DNA from: Oscillospiraceae bacterium NTUH-002-81
Lineage (GTDB): Bacteria > Bacillota > Clostridia > Lachnospirales > Lachnospiraceae
DNA: 64,000 nucleotides
Assembly (NCBI GenBank): GCA_032620915.1
Contig: CP136052.1
Coordinates: 2,410,001 to 2,474,000 of the forward strand
Direction of reading: 5' to 3'
Shown here piece by piece: positions 55,849-64,000 of this stretch (the stretch's first letter is position 1; each line of letters opens with the position of its first letter). The notes beneath the pieces were generated by a model. That model had not been told where the DNA came from and searched no databases. It saw only the letters and a list, made by a program, of their open reading frames with translations. A program made the position numbers and the translations under genes.

Positions 55849-57310
55849 TTATCTGCCTGCCAGAATGTCTGCGATGAGATCCCGCTCATCCATGGGATGC
55901 TTCACGCCCCTGATCTCCTGATAATCCTCATGTCCCTTGCCCGCCAGAACGATCACGTCGCCGGGCTGGCCGTGGTGGATGGCGTAGGCAATGGCCTCCC
56001 TTCCGATCCGGGATCTCCACATATTTGCCATCGGTTTTGGCAATGCCCACCTTGATATCGTCGATGATGGCCTGGGGCTCCTCGTCCCGGGGATTATCCG
56101 ATGTGATGATCGTCAGATCCGCCAGACGGCCGGACACCTCGCCCATCTCATACCGGCGCAGCTTGGAGCGGTTGCCGCCGCAGCCAAACAGGCACACCAG
56201 ACGCTTGGGATTGTATTCCTTTAAGGTGGTTAAAAGACTTTCCAGGCTCATGGCATTGTGGGCGTAATCGATCATCAGCGTAAAATCATCTGACACTTTG
56301 ATAAGCTCGATACGGCCCTTCACCTTCGCCTGCTTCAGGGCATAGAGAATATCCTGATCTGCCACGCCGAAATGCCGGCAGACGGCAATGGCCATCAGGG
56401 AATTGTATACGCTGAACCGGCCCGGCAGGTCGATCTCCACATCCAGATCCATGGAACCGGACACGTGATAGGCCACGCCCAGATATCCGGCGCCGTTGAC
56501 CAGATGGACATTTTCCGCCCGCAGGGACGCCTCCGTGGAAAAGCCCACCGTCTCCAGACGGCACGTATGGCCCTCCAGCACCTGTTTCCAGTGAGGATCG
56601 TCCACGTTGACAATGCCCACCTTACACTGGCGGAACAGTCTGCCCTTGCACTCCATGTACTCTTCAAAGGAAGCGTGCTCATTGGGGCCGATGTGATCCG
56701 GTTCAATATTCGTAAACAGACCCAGCTCAAACAAAATCCCGGCTGTCCGGTGCAGCATGAGGCCCTGTGAGGACACCTCCATCACTGCGCAGTCACAGCC
56801 CGCATCCGCCATCTCCCGCAGATACTTCTGTACCGTCACCGACTCCGGCGTGGTATTGCTGGATGGAATTTTCTTTTCCTTAATAATCGTTTCAATGGTG
56901 CCGATCAGTCCCACCTGATGCCCCGCATGTTCCAGGATGGATTTGATCATATAGGTGGTGGTAGTTTTTCCTTTCGTTCCCGTCACACCGATGACCGGAA
57001 TCTGCTCCGCCGGGTAATCGTACCAGGCCGCCGCGATAAGCGCCATGGCATACCGGGGATCCTCCACCCGGATGACTGTCACGCTGTCCGGCACCTCCAC
57101 CTCTTTGGAAACCACCAGCACAGCGGCTCCCTGCTCCGCCGCCTGGGCGGCAAACTTATGTCCATCTGTCACGGCACCCGGGATACAGAAAAACAGGCAG
57201 CCCGGCGTGATCTTCCGGGAATCGTTCACAATATCCGTCACTTCTGTGTCAATACTGCCCTGTATGCATGTATAGGAAATCCGTTCCAGTAATTGATTCA
57301 GCTTCTTCAT
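55849..57310 (-). CDS. murE: UDP-MurNAc-tripeptide synthetase MurE (broken by a 1-base insertion)
   Basis: Adds the third stem-peptide residue to UDP-MurNAc-L-Ala-D-Glu. The main frame has VTDIVNDSRKITPGCLFFC, ATP-binding GVTGTKGKTTTTYMI, SSNTTPESVTVQKYL and SDNPRDEEP. The DNPR form is the signature of meso-diaminopimelate-adding enzymes. The C-terminus (EAIAYAIHHGQPGDVIVLAG, KGHEDYQEI) is reached after removing one base from CCC at 55998-56000. The repaired length is about 486 residues. The start is ATG 57310, seven bases after GGAGG. It is outside the dcw cluster, at the head of the priA operon, behind a structured leader. Confidence 0.94.
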
Positions 57311-57352
57311 GGTCATTCCTCCCCGATACTGATATCATTTCATTACATATCA

Positions 57353-57519
57353 TTATAACAGATTGCTCCGTGCTGTGCACTCCCGCAATCTTCCGACAGC
57401 ATTCGCATATCGCGAAGCATGCGCTCCGCTTTCATGCTCATGCTGCGGGCGTGTCTCAAGTCCTTTCATCCGCTTATGAGCAAGCTCATGCGGATTCATG
57501 CCTTTCGACACTGTTATAA
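57353..57519 (-). ncRNA. Structured leader element, copy 3 (5' of murE)
   Basis: On the minus strand TTATAACAG/CTGTTATAA closes the element. P2 is GTGTC/GACAC, ATCCGC/GCGGAT and ATGAG/CTCAT with a CUUG loop. P3 is GCAT-GAAA-GCGGAGC/GCTTCGC-G-ATATGC (one G-U pair). P4 is GATTG/CAATC enclosing GTGC/GCAC. Compared with copy 2, at least five stems have changed on both sides while keeping pairing. It ends about 43 bases before the murE start. Confidence 0.82.
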
Positions 57520-57547
57520 CAATAGCATACTTCCCCCTTTTTATCAA
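57519..57547 (-). promoter_or_regulatory. Possible promoter of murE and its leader
   Basis: On the minus strand TTGATA (57542-57547) and TATTGT (57519-57524) are separated by 17 bases. Initiation would fall near 57512, at the 5' edge of the structured leader, the same arrangement as at 14321-14350. The -10 is a weak match. Confidence 0.45.
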
Positions 57548-57691
57548 ACAGAAGGTTTTTGTTCTCTCTTCCTTCATTTTATCTTAAGATTTTTTCATTT
57601 ATTTTTAGAAAACGTCCACACTTTGAACACATTTTCCCAGTATACTATGAGTCAGATAGTTGATTTACACACTCACTATCTCCCCCCTCAT
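57548..57691. other. AT-rich intergenic stretch between arcC terminator and murE promoter
   Basis: About 140 bases of AT-rich sequence with runs of A and T. I see no gene and no clear hairpin. It completes the 430-base gap that also holds copy 3 of the structured leader and the arcC terminator. Confidence 0.5.
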
Positions 57692-57734
57692 AAAAAGGAA
57701 ACCCCCGGATGCGCTCCGGGGGTTTTCCTTTTCT
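57692..57734 (-). terminator. Terminator after the carbamate kinase gene
   Basis: On the minus strand AAAACCCCCGGA pairs with TCCGGGGGTTT around GCGCA, followed by CCTTTTT. It overlaps the last bases before the arcC stop region and separates the gene from murE. Confidence 0.85.
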
Positions 57735-57739
57735 CAACA

Positions 57740-58672
57740 TCATTCGATGACTGTTCCTGTTTTTCCGAGAAGACCGTCTCTTGCCCGGTCGATGGAGGTG
57801 ATGATGGCCTTTCTGCCGGGCTTTTTGCTGACGAATTCCACCCCGGCCACGATCTTGGGCTGCATGGTGGCTTCCTCAAACTGTCCGGCCACAATGGCCT
57901 TGCGGGCCTCCTCCACGGTCATGTGATCGATGGGTGTTTCGTTTTCCTTTCCATAATTCAGGAATACCTGATCCACGGTGGTGAGGATCATGAGAATGTC
58001 CGCGTCGGTCTGCTCTGCCAGACGGCCGCTGGCCAGGTCTTTCTCAATGACGGCACTGGCGCCTTTCAGACGGCTGCCCTGGGCCAGCACGGGGATTCCG
58101 CCGCCGCCGCAGGCAATGACGATCTGGTCTGCGTCTGCCAGTGCACGGATGGCGTCGATCTCCACAATGTCTCCGGGCCTGGGCGCTGCCACGACACGCT
58201 GATAGCCTTTTCCCGGCACCTCTGTCACATAATTGCCCTTGTCCTCTTCTGCTTCCGCCTCTTCTTTGGTCAGATACCGGCCGATCTTTTTCACCGGGCG
58301 ATAGAACGCCTCATCGTAAGGATCCACCAGCACCTGGGTGAGCAGCGTAGCCACAGTCTTGTATATCCCCCGGGAGAGCAGCTCTGCCCGGATAGCATTC
58401 TGCAGATCGTAGCCGATATAGCCCTGGCTCATGGCAGAGCACACCGACATGGGCGATACTGTGTAATCCTGATGGGCTTTTCCAAATTCATTCATGGCCG
58501 TATGGATCATGCCGACCTGCGGCGCATTGCTGTGGGAAATGATCAGCTGGCAGCCCTCTTCTGCCAGATCAGCAATGATTTTTGCGGAGGCACGAACCCC
58601 CTCCTGCTGCTGCGGGAGGGTCGTTCCCAGCGCTCTGTGTCCAAGTGCCAGTACAACTCTTTTTTTCTCCAT
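57740..58672 (-). CDS. arcC: Carbamate kinase family protein
   Basis: Amino-acid-kinase fold enzyme that makes ATP from carbamoyl phosphate, or the reverse. ISHSNAPQVG, PMSVCSAMSQGYIGYDLQNA, VACGGGGIPV-like IVIACGGGGIPVLAQG and PKIVAGVEFV are recognisable. The length of 310 aa is normal. The first phosphate loop reads LALGHRALGTT where classical enzymes have ALGGNALG, and HSNAPQVG replaces HGNGPQVG. These paired changes define a variant subgroup, so activity on carbamate is likely but not certain. It stands alone, without arcA or arcB, near carAB. Confidence 0.85.
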   Translation of the reverse strand: MEKKRVVLALGHRALGTTLPQQQEGVRASAKIIADLAEEGCQLIISHSNAPQVGMIHTAMNEFGKAHQDYTVSPMSVCSAMSQGYIGYDLQNAIRAELLSRGIYKTVATLLTQVLVDPYDEAFYRPVKKIGRYLTKEEAEAEEDKGNYVTEVPGKGYQRVVAAPRPGDIVEIDAIRALADADQIVIACGGGGIPVLAQGSRLKGASAVIEKDLASGRLAEQTDADILMILTTVDQVFLNYGKENETPIDHMTVEEARKAIVAGQFEEATMQPKIVAGVEFVSKKPGRKAIITSIDRARDGLLGKTGTVIE

Positions 58673-58740
58673 ACTTATCCCTCATTTCTCGCGTCTCCCA
58701 GTGAAAAGAAACGCGGCATATCTATCTTTATTCTACCTTT

Positions 58741-58769
58741 AGTATACAAAACAATGCCAGCGGCAACAA
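58741..58769 (-). promoter_or_regulatory. Predicted sigma-A promoter of arcC
   Basis: On the minus strand TTGTTG (58764-58769) and TATACT (58741-58746) are separated by 17 bases, about 70 bases upstream of the start. Confidence 0.6.
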
Positions 58770-58962
58770 GCATTCTCTGCGTATCTTTTCCACGATTATT
58801 ACAGTTCACTCCCGGCATCATAACGCGTTTTGCAATGCACAGAATTCATCCTTGTTCAGCCTCGCATACACATTTGAACCAAATCTGTAAAAAGCTGTAA
58901 AATACAACTATATGGGATGAAAACCATCAGTTCATTTTGTGAATACGTCATTCTCGGGATTT

Positions 58963-59499
58963 TTACCGGCTGCCCTTCATAATGACATCCCCGACCTTCA
59001 CTTTGCCCGGCGCCGCTTTTTCCACGGGCCACTCATCCGCGTTGGTGACGATCACCGGCGTCACAGTATCATAGCCTTCCCGCTTCACTGCCTCCAGATC
59101 CACACTTAACAAAAGCTGTCCTTTTTTCACCCGGTCGCCGGATGCCACCTGGGACTGAAAATGCTTTCCTTTCAGCTGCACCGTGTCCAGCCCCACATGG
59201 AGCAGCAGCTCCGCGCCATTATCGCACAGAAAGGTGATGGCGTGGCAGGTGTCAAACAGGGTGTCCACCGTGCCATCCGCCGGGGCATACATTTCCCCTT
59301 TGGTGGGACGGATGGCCACGCCGTCTCCCAGAATGCCCTGGGCAAAGGCTTCGTCGGGAACATCTTTCAGCTCGATCAGTTCCCCTTCCATAGGGCTGCC
59401 AATTTCATTTTTCGAGCCTGCACTTTTTCCTGCCACGGTTGATCCGTTCTGCTGTTGGCCTCTCTTTTCTTTTCCAAACAATTTTTCCATGAAGTTCAT
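58963..59499 (-). CDS. PTS glucose-type EIIA protein
   Basis: Stand-alone EIIA-Glc domain of about 178 residues. The first 30 residues are a charged, flexible linker (MEKLFGKEKRGQQQNGSTV). The EIIA barrel has DEAFAQGILGDGVAIRPT, APADGTVDTLFDTCHAI with one active-site His, and LLLHVGLDTVQLKGKHF with the phosphorylated His. The start is ATG 59499 behind GAAGGA; the frame is open 18 codons further up. No EIIB or EIIC gene lies nearby, so it probably serves other permeases. Symbol crr or ptaA would depend on its partner. Confidence 0.9.
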   Translation of the reverse strand: MNFMEKLFGKEKRGQQQNGSTVAGKSAGSKNEIGSPMEGELIELKDVPDEAFAQGILGDGVAIRPTKGEMYAPADGTVDTLFDTCHAITFLCDNGAELLLHVGLDTVQLKGKHFQSQVASGDRVKKGQLLLSVDLEAVKREGYDTVTPVIVTNADEWPVEKAAPGKVKVGDVIMKGSR

Positions 59500-59607
59500 C
59501 GGGATCCTTCTTTCTGTTTTTTCCTCTAGTATGAACAAACACACAGAAATCATTCCCCAATGTTCCTTATATATCGCTTACCGCTGTGCAACTCTCTGTC
59601 GCTCCAG

Positions 59608-59627
59608 CCAATGCATAACAAATGTCA
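59608..59627 (-). repeat. Short motif upstream of the EIIA gene, paired with 23295-23315
   Basis: On the minus strand TTTGTTATGCATTGG, one base different from the motif upstream of aroD-aroK, in the same orientation and also in a 5' intergenic region. Confidence 0.4.
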
Positions 59628-59697
59628 TCCACACATTGCGCCCCTCAAAGCGATTTTTCACTGAATAGCATCCACTGTAACACGCAGGCTGTCGGAT

Positions 59698-62600
59698 TTA
59701 TAATTTCGCAATATCCACCAGTGTCAGATGCTGATGATCGGCATTTTCTAGGCTCTCTACCAGCGCTCTCGCGGTGTCGATGGCCGTCAGGCAGTGGACG
59801 CCGGTCTCAATGGCGCTGCGGCGGATGAGGAATGCATCCTTGCCGTGCTGGCCGCCCCGGGCCGGAGTGTCGATGATCAGGTCGATCTCGTGTCCCAGGA
59901 TCAGATCCATCAGGTTCGGGGATTCCTGGGCGATCTTGCTGGTGCGGATGGCGTGCACGCCTGCGTCTGCCAGCGCTTTCTGGGTGCCCCGGGTGGCAAA
60001 GATCCGGTAGCCCAGTTTTTCAAACCGGCGACCGATGTCCACAGCCATTTCCTTATCCTCGTCGTTGACGGTCATAATGATATTTTTGTATTTCGGCAGA
60101 CGGATGCCCGCGCCGATAAATGCCTTGTACAGCGCTTCCTCGAAGGTTTTCGCAATGCCCAGCACCTCGCCGGTGGATTTCATCTCCGGCCCCAGGCTGA
60201 TGTCCGCGCCCTGTAATTTTTCAAAGGAGAACACCGGCATTTTCACGGCAACATAATCTGCCTCCGGCTGCAAGCCCGGCGTATAGCCCAGATCCTTCAG
60301 CTTTTTGCCGATGATGGCCCGAGTCGCCAGTCCCACGATGGGGATGCCGGTCACCTTGCTGATGTAGGGCACCGTCCGGCTGGAACGGGGGTTCACCTCG
60401 ATGACGTACACATCGTCCCCACACACGATGAACTGAATGTTGATCATGCCCTTGACGTGCAGCGCTTTGGCCAGCCGCTCCGTGTAAAGCACCACCGTGT
60501 CCTTGGCTTTCTGGCTGATGGAGCGGGCGGGGTACACCGAAATGCTGTCGCCGGAATGGATGCCGGCCCGCTCGATGTGCTCCATGATGCCCGGGATGAC
60601 AATGTCCTCCCCGTCGCAAACGGCGTCCACCTCGATCTCCTTGCCCTGGATGTATTTATCCACCAGGATCGGATGCTCCTGGGCGATCCGGTTGATGATG
60701 CCAATGAATTCGTCGATATCCCGGTCGTTGATGGCGATCTGCATGCCCTGGCCGCCCAGCACGTAGGACGGGCGCACAAGCACCGGATAGCCAAGCTGTG
60801 CTGCTGCCGCCTTGGCTTCCTCCGCCGTAAATACGGTGTGTCCTGCCGGACGTGGGATCTGGCACTGCTCCAGAATTTCGTCAAACAGCTCCCGGTCCTC
60901 TGCCGCATCCACGTCTTCTGCGGCCGTGCCCAGGATCGGCACGCCCATTTCCATCAGCGCTTTTGTCAGCTTGATGGCCGTCTGGCCGCCGAACTGTACC
61001 ACTGCGCCGTCGGGCTGCTCCAGCCGCACGATGGACTCCACATCCTCCGCCGTCAGCGGCTCAAAATACAGCTTATCCGCGATATCAAAGTCGGTGCTCA
61101 CCGTTTCCGGGTTATTGTTGACAATGATGGTTTCAAAGCCTTCTTTTGAAAAAGCCCAGGTGCTGTGAACAGAGCAGAAATCGAACTCGATGCCCTGACC
61201 GATACGGATGGGGCCGGAGCCCAGCACCAGCACCTTTTTGCGGCCGCTGGTCTTAGCCGCCTCGTTTTCCCCGTCAAAGCAGGAATAATAGTAGGGGGTG
61301 GAGGCTGCGAACTCTGCCGCACAAGTATCTACCATTTTATAGGCCGCCACGATGTCGTTTTCCAGACGGAGGGCTTTCACCTCGTCTTCCGTTTTTCCTG
61401 TGAGAGAAGCGATCACCTCATCCGGGAACTCCAGCCGTTTGGCCTCCTTTAAGAGCTCCGGTGTCAGCGGTTCTGTCTTTAACGCCTGCTCTATTTCCAC
61501 CAGAATGGCAATTTTATCGATGAACCACAGATCAATCTTCGTGATGTCATGGATTTCTTCATAAGAAATGCCTTTGCGCAGCGCCTCGGCGATGACCCAG
61601 ATGCGGCGGTCATCCACCACCGCCAGCTGCCGCAGCAGTTCATCCCGATCCAATCCGGAGAAATCATAGGACAGCAGGCTGTCCACATGCTGCTCCAGAG
61701 AGCGGATGGCTTTCATCAGCGCCCCCTCGAAGTTGGTGCAGATGCTCATGACCTCACCGGTGGCTTTCATCTGGGTGCTCAGCGTCCGCTTGGCCGACAG
61801 GAATTTGTCGAAGGGCAGACGGGGCATTTTTACCACACAGTAGTCCAGCATGGGCTCAAAGCTGGCAAAGGTCTTTTTCGTGATGGCGTTTGGAATCTCG
61901 TCCAGATGATAGCCCAGGGCGATCTTGGCCGCCACCTTGGCGATGGGGTAGCCGGTGGCCTTACTTGCCAGCGCGGAAGAACGGCTGACACGGGGATTCA
62001 CCTCGATGACGCAGTACTCAAAGCTGGTGGGATGCAGGGCAAACTGTACGTTACAGCCGCCGGTGATGTTCAGCTCGCTGATGATATTCAGCGCCGCGCT
62101 TCGCAGCATCTGGTGCTCCTTATCCCCCAGCGTCTGAGAAGGCGCCGTCACGATGCTGTCACCGGTATGTACGCCCACCGGATCCAGATTTTCCATATTA
62201 CAAACGGTAATGCATGTGCCGTTGGCGTCCCGCATCACCTCATACTCGATTTCCTTCCAGCCCGCAATGCAGCGCTCCACCAGCACCTGGCCCACACGGC
62301 TCAGCCGCAGGCCGTTGGCGAGAATCTCTTCCAGCTCCACCGGGTTGTTGGCGATACCGCCGCCGCTGCCGCCCAGCGTATAGGCCGGACGCAGCACCAC
62401 CGGGTAACCGATCTTTGCCGCAAAGGCAGCGCCCTCTTCCACCGTATACACGATCTGGGACGGGGCACAGGGCTCTCCGATCTTTTCCATGGTTTCCTTG
62501 AAAAGCTCCCGGTCCTCCGCCTTGCGGATCGTCTCCGGCGTGGTGCCGATGAGGGAAACGCCGTGGGCCTCCAGAAATCCCGACTCTGCCAGCTCCATGG

Positions 62601-62895
62601 CCAGGTTCAGCGCCGCCTGGCCGCCCAGGGTGGGAAGCACGCTGTCCGGTTTTTCCTTTAAAATGATCTCTTCTAACACCTTCACCGTCAGCGGCTCGAT
62701 GTAAACCATATCTGCAATGTCTTTGTCTGTCATGATGGTGGCCGGGTTGGAATTCACCAGCACCACACAAATGCCCTCTTCCTTCAGGGAACGGCAGGCC
62801 TGGGTGCCCGCGTAGTCAAACTCCGCCGCCTGGCCGATGATGATCGGGCCTGATCCAATGACAAGTACCTTTTTGATGTTTTTATTTTTCGGCAT
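59698..62895 (-). CDS. carB: Carbamoyl-phosphate synthase large subunit
   Basis: Makes carbamoyl phosphate for arginine and pyrimidines, 1,065 residues. It starts MPKNKNIKKVLVIGSGPIII. Two homologous ATP-grasp halves each carry a PVVLRPAYTLGG-like or PVLVRPSYVLGG motif, a NPRVSRSSALASKATGYP or NPRSSRTVPYISKVTGIP segment and a carbamoyl-carboxylate-type site. An oligomerisation domain lies between them and an MGS-like allosteric domain at the end (MAVDIGRRFEKLGYRIFATR). It overlaps carA by 14 bases. Confidence 0.98.
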   Translation of the reverse strand: MPKNKNIKKVLVIGSGPIIIGQAAEFDYAGTQACRSLKEEGICVVLVNSNPATIMTDKDIADMVYIEPLTVKVLEEIILKEKPDSVLPTLGGQAALNLAMELAESGFLEAHGVSLIGTTPETIRKAEDRELFKETMEKIGEPCAPSQIVYTVEEGAAFAAKIGYPVVLRPAYTLGGSGGGIANNPVELEEILANGLRLSRVGQVLVERCIAGWKEIEYEVMRDANGTCITVCNMENLDPVGVHTGDSIVTAPSQTLGDKEHQMLRSAALNIISELNITGGCNVQFALHPTSFEYCVIEVNPRVSRSSALASKATGYPIAKVAAKIALGYHLDEIPNAITKKTFASFEPMLDYCVVKMPRLPFDKFLSAKRTLSTQMKATGEVMSICTNFEGALMKAIRSLEQHVDSLLSYDFSGLDRDELLRQLAVVDDRRIWVIAEALRKGISYEEIHDITKIDLWFIDKIAILVEIEQALKTEPLTPELLKEAKRLEFPDEVIASLTGKTEDEVKALRLENDIVAAYKMVDTCAAEFAASTPYYYSCFDGENEAAKTSGRKKVLVLGSGPIRIGQGIEFDFCSVHSTWAFSKEGFETIIVNNNPETVSTDFDIADKLYFEPLTAEDVESIVRLEQPDGAVVQFGGQTAIKLTKALMEMGVPILGTAAEDVDAAEDRELFDEILEQCQIPRPAGHTVFTAEEAKAAAAQLGYPVLVRPSYVLGGQGMQIAINDRDIDEFIGIINRIAQEHPILVDKYIQGKEIEVDAVCDGEDIVIPGIMEHIERAGIHSGDSISVYPARSISQKAKDTVVLYTERLAKALHVKGMINIQFIVCGDDVYVIEVNPRSSRTVPYISKVTGIPIVGLATRAIIGKKLKDLGYTPGLQPEADYVAVKMPVFSFEKLQGADISLGPEMKSTGEVLGIAKTFEEALYKAFIGAGIRLPKYKNIIMTVNDEDKEMAVDIGRRFEKLGYRIFATRGTQKALADAGVHAIRTSKIAQESPNLMDLILGHEIDLIIDTPARGGQHGKDAFLIRRSAIETGVHCLTAIDTARALVESLENADHQHLTLVDIAKL

Positions 62896-63967
62896 CTGCG
62901 CATCCTCCCATCATTTTCATAAACTCCTCAAACAAATACCCGGAATCGTGGGGGCCTGGGCTGGCCTCCGGATGATACTGCACGGTCATGATGTTCTTCT
63001 TATGATAACGAAGCCCCTCGGTGGTACCGTCGTTGACGTTCACAAACCCGATCTGTGCCACCTCCGGATCCACCGTGTCCATATCCACCACGTAGCCGTG
63101 GTTCTGGGAGGAAATGTACACCTTGCCGGTTTTCAGATCCTTCACCGGATGGTTGCCGCCCCGGTGACCGTACTTCATCTTATGGGTGTCCGCCCCGGTG
63201 GCCAGCGCCATGAGCTGATGGCCGAGACAGATGGCAAAAATCGGCACCTCCGATGCGTACAGCTTCTGGATTTCCGCAATGATGGACGTACACTCCTTCG
63301 GGTCTCCCGGGCCGTTGGAAAGCATGATGCCGTCGGGCGCATCCGCCAGAATCTCCTCCGCCGTCGTCAGCGCCGGGTAAACCGTCACCTGACAGCCCAG
63401 CTTGTTCAGGCTTTTCACAATATTTTTCTTCGTTCCAAAATCCATCAGCGCCACGTGGAAACCATCCCCCGGCACCGTGTATTTCTGCTGGCAGGTCACC
63501 TTCTCCACCACCTTTCCCGTGGTGTAGGCTTTCAGCTTCGGCAGCACCTGGGCAAGGTCAAAATCCGCATTGGTGGTGATCATGCCGTTCATGGTGCCCT
63601 TTTCCCGGAGGAGCTTCGTCAGCGCCCGGGTGTCGATGCCGCAGATGCCCGGAATATCGTATTCCTTCAGGAAATCCTGAATGCTCTCCTCGCTGCGGAA
63701 GTTGCTGGGCATTCTGGAAAGCTCCCGGACAATATATCCGTCCGGCCACGGTCTTTCGGACTCCATATCCTCCCGGCAAATCCCGTAGTTTCCGATCAGA
63801 GGATACGTCATCACCACTGCCTGTCCCGCATAGGAGGGATCCGTCAGTACCTCCAGATATCCGGTCATGGACGTGTTAAACACGATCTCGCTGATGACCT
63901 CCCGCGTGGAACCAATACTCGTTCCTTCAAAGACTGTCCCGTCTTCCAGAATAAGAAAAGCTTTCAT
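62882..63967 (-). CDS. carA: Carbamoyl-phosphate synthase small subunit
   Basis: Glutaminase subunit that feeds ammonia to CarB. The N-terminal domain (ILEDGTVFEGTSIGS, then EIVFNTSMTGYLEVLTDPSY) interacts with CarB. The class I glutamine amidotransferase domain has SNGPGDPKEC, the nucleophile in FAICLGHQLMALATG, and the triad His in QYHPEASPGPHDSGYLF. The length of 361 aa is normal. AAAGGTGG lies seven bases before the ATG. The promoter is outside the window, so pyrimidine- or arginine-type control cannot be judged. Confidence 0.98.
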   Translation of the reverse strand: MKAFLILEDGTVFEGTSIGSTREVISEIVFNTSMTGYLEVLTDPSYAGQAVVMTYPLIGNYGICREDMESERPWPDGYIVRELSRMPSNFRSEESIQDFLKEYDIPGICGIDTRALTKLLREKGTMNGMITTNADFDLAQVLPKLKAYTTGKVVEKVTCQQKYTVPGDGFHVALMDFGTKKNIVKSLNKLGCQVTVYPALTTAEEILADAPDGIMLSNGPGDPKECTSIIAEIQKLYASEVPIFAICLGHQLMALATGADTHKMKYGHRGGNHPVKDLKTGKVYISSQNHGYVVDMDTVDPEVAQIGFVNVNDGTTEGLRYHKKNIMTVQYHPEASPGPHDSGYLFEEFMKMMGGCADAEK

Positions 63968-64000
63968 GCAACCACCTTTGTCCTTTCATTGAAATATGTA

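Noticed and set aside
57353..57519. The idea that the repeated element is an ordinary rho-independent terminator or T-box
   Set aside because: No T run follows the last hairpin and there is no T-box core sequence; three hairpins with a conserved internal loop do not fit either model.
14152..57519. The idea that the three copies are a MITE or insertion-sequence remnant
   Set aside because: The outer arms differ completely between copies and no target-site duplication is visible, although a REP-like origin cannot be fully excluded.
61549..62661. A 370-codon plus-strand frame over carB
   Set aside because: carB is unmistakable on the minus strand; the frame has no recognisable motif or start site.
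1..64000. CRISPR arrays, tRNA or rRNA genes, prophage, complete insertion sequences
   Set aside because: I found no regularly spaced repeats, no tRNA-like cloverleaf with CCA context, no rRNA sequence and no transposase or phage gene.

Overview
The window is chromosomal DNA from a spore-forming, Gram-positive anaerobe of the Clostridia, most likely Lachnospiraceae. The evidence is the SpoIIGA/SigE/SigG sporulation set, the Firmicutes-type gene orders, GG(A)GG ribosome-binding sites, frequent GTG and TTG starts, and a three-gene DUF5716/DUF5717-type operon that I associate with Lachnospiraceae. Almost all genes lie on the minus strand. I see no rRNA, tRNA, CRISPR array, prophage or complete insertion sequence.

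Layout from left to right, with minus-strand operons read right to left. 0-5.2 kb is pyrH-frr, a terminator, then uppS-cdsA-dxr-rseP: UMP kinase, ribosome recycling, undecaprenyl and phospholipid precursors, the MEP pathway and an intramembrane protease. 5.3-8.4 kb is purF-purB. 8.4-14.1 kb is an uncharacterised operon: a giant helical-repeat protein, a divergent Hsp70/actin-fold-like protein and a TPR-like protein. 14.4-15.5 kb is a plus-strand CobD/HisC-like PLP enzyme. 15.6-16.0 kb is a textbook sigma-54 promoter driving a tiny ORF with strong hairpins. 16.1-21.7 kb is the sporulation block (sigG, a truncated Fic gene, ylmC/ymxH, an MBL/beta-CASP protein, sigE, spoIIGA). 22-23.2 kb is an aroD-aroK fusion. 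23.5-36.8 kb is the division and cell-wall (dcw) cluster mraZ-rsmH-ftsL-two class B PBPs-mraY-murD-ftsW-murA-divIB-ftsZ. 37.3-45 kb holds two envelope proteins, lgt, ychF, a MATE pump, a small lipoprotein, thiN and rpe. 45-57.3 kb is the conserved murE-priA-def-fmt-(Zn protease)-rsmB-rlmN-prpC-pknB-rsgA-rpe-thiN string. 57.7-64 kb has carbamate kinase, a PTS EIIA-Glc protein, carB and carA.

Two things stand out. First, three dispersed copies (about 165 bp each, 14.15-14.32, 28.06-28.23 and 57.35-57.52 kb) of one element have the same orientation, and each lies directly 5' of a minus-strand gene (the DUF5717-like gene, ftsW, murE). Their hairpin stems differ in sequence but keep pairing, every first hairpin is capped by a CUUG loop, and a sequence-conserved internal loop recurs. 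This is strong evidence for a structured RNA leader that I cannot assign to a known family. Second, at least 14 single-base indels, mostly one extra base in a homopolymer, break twelve genes, several of them essential (frr, purB, murA, ftsW, ftsL, divIB, murE, rsgA and others). The pattern points to sequencing or assembly error rather than gene decay, so those genes are annotated across the breaks.
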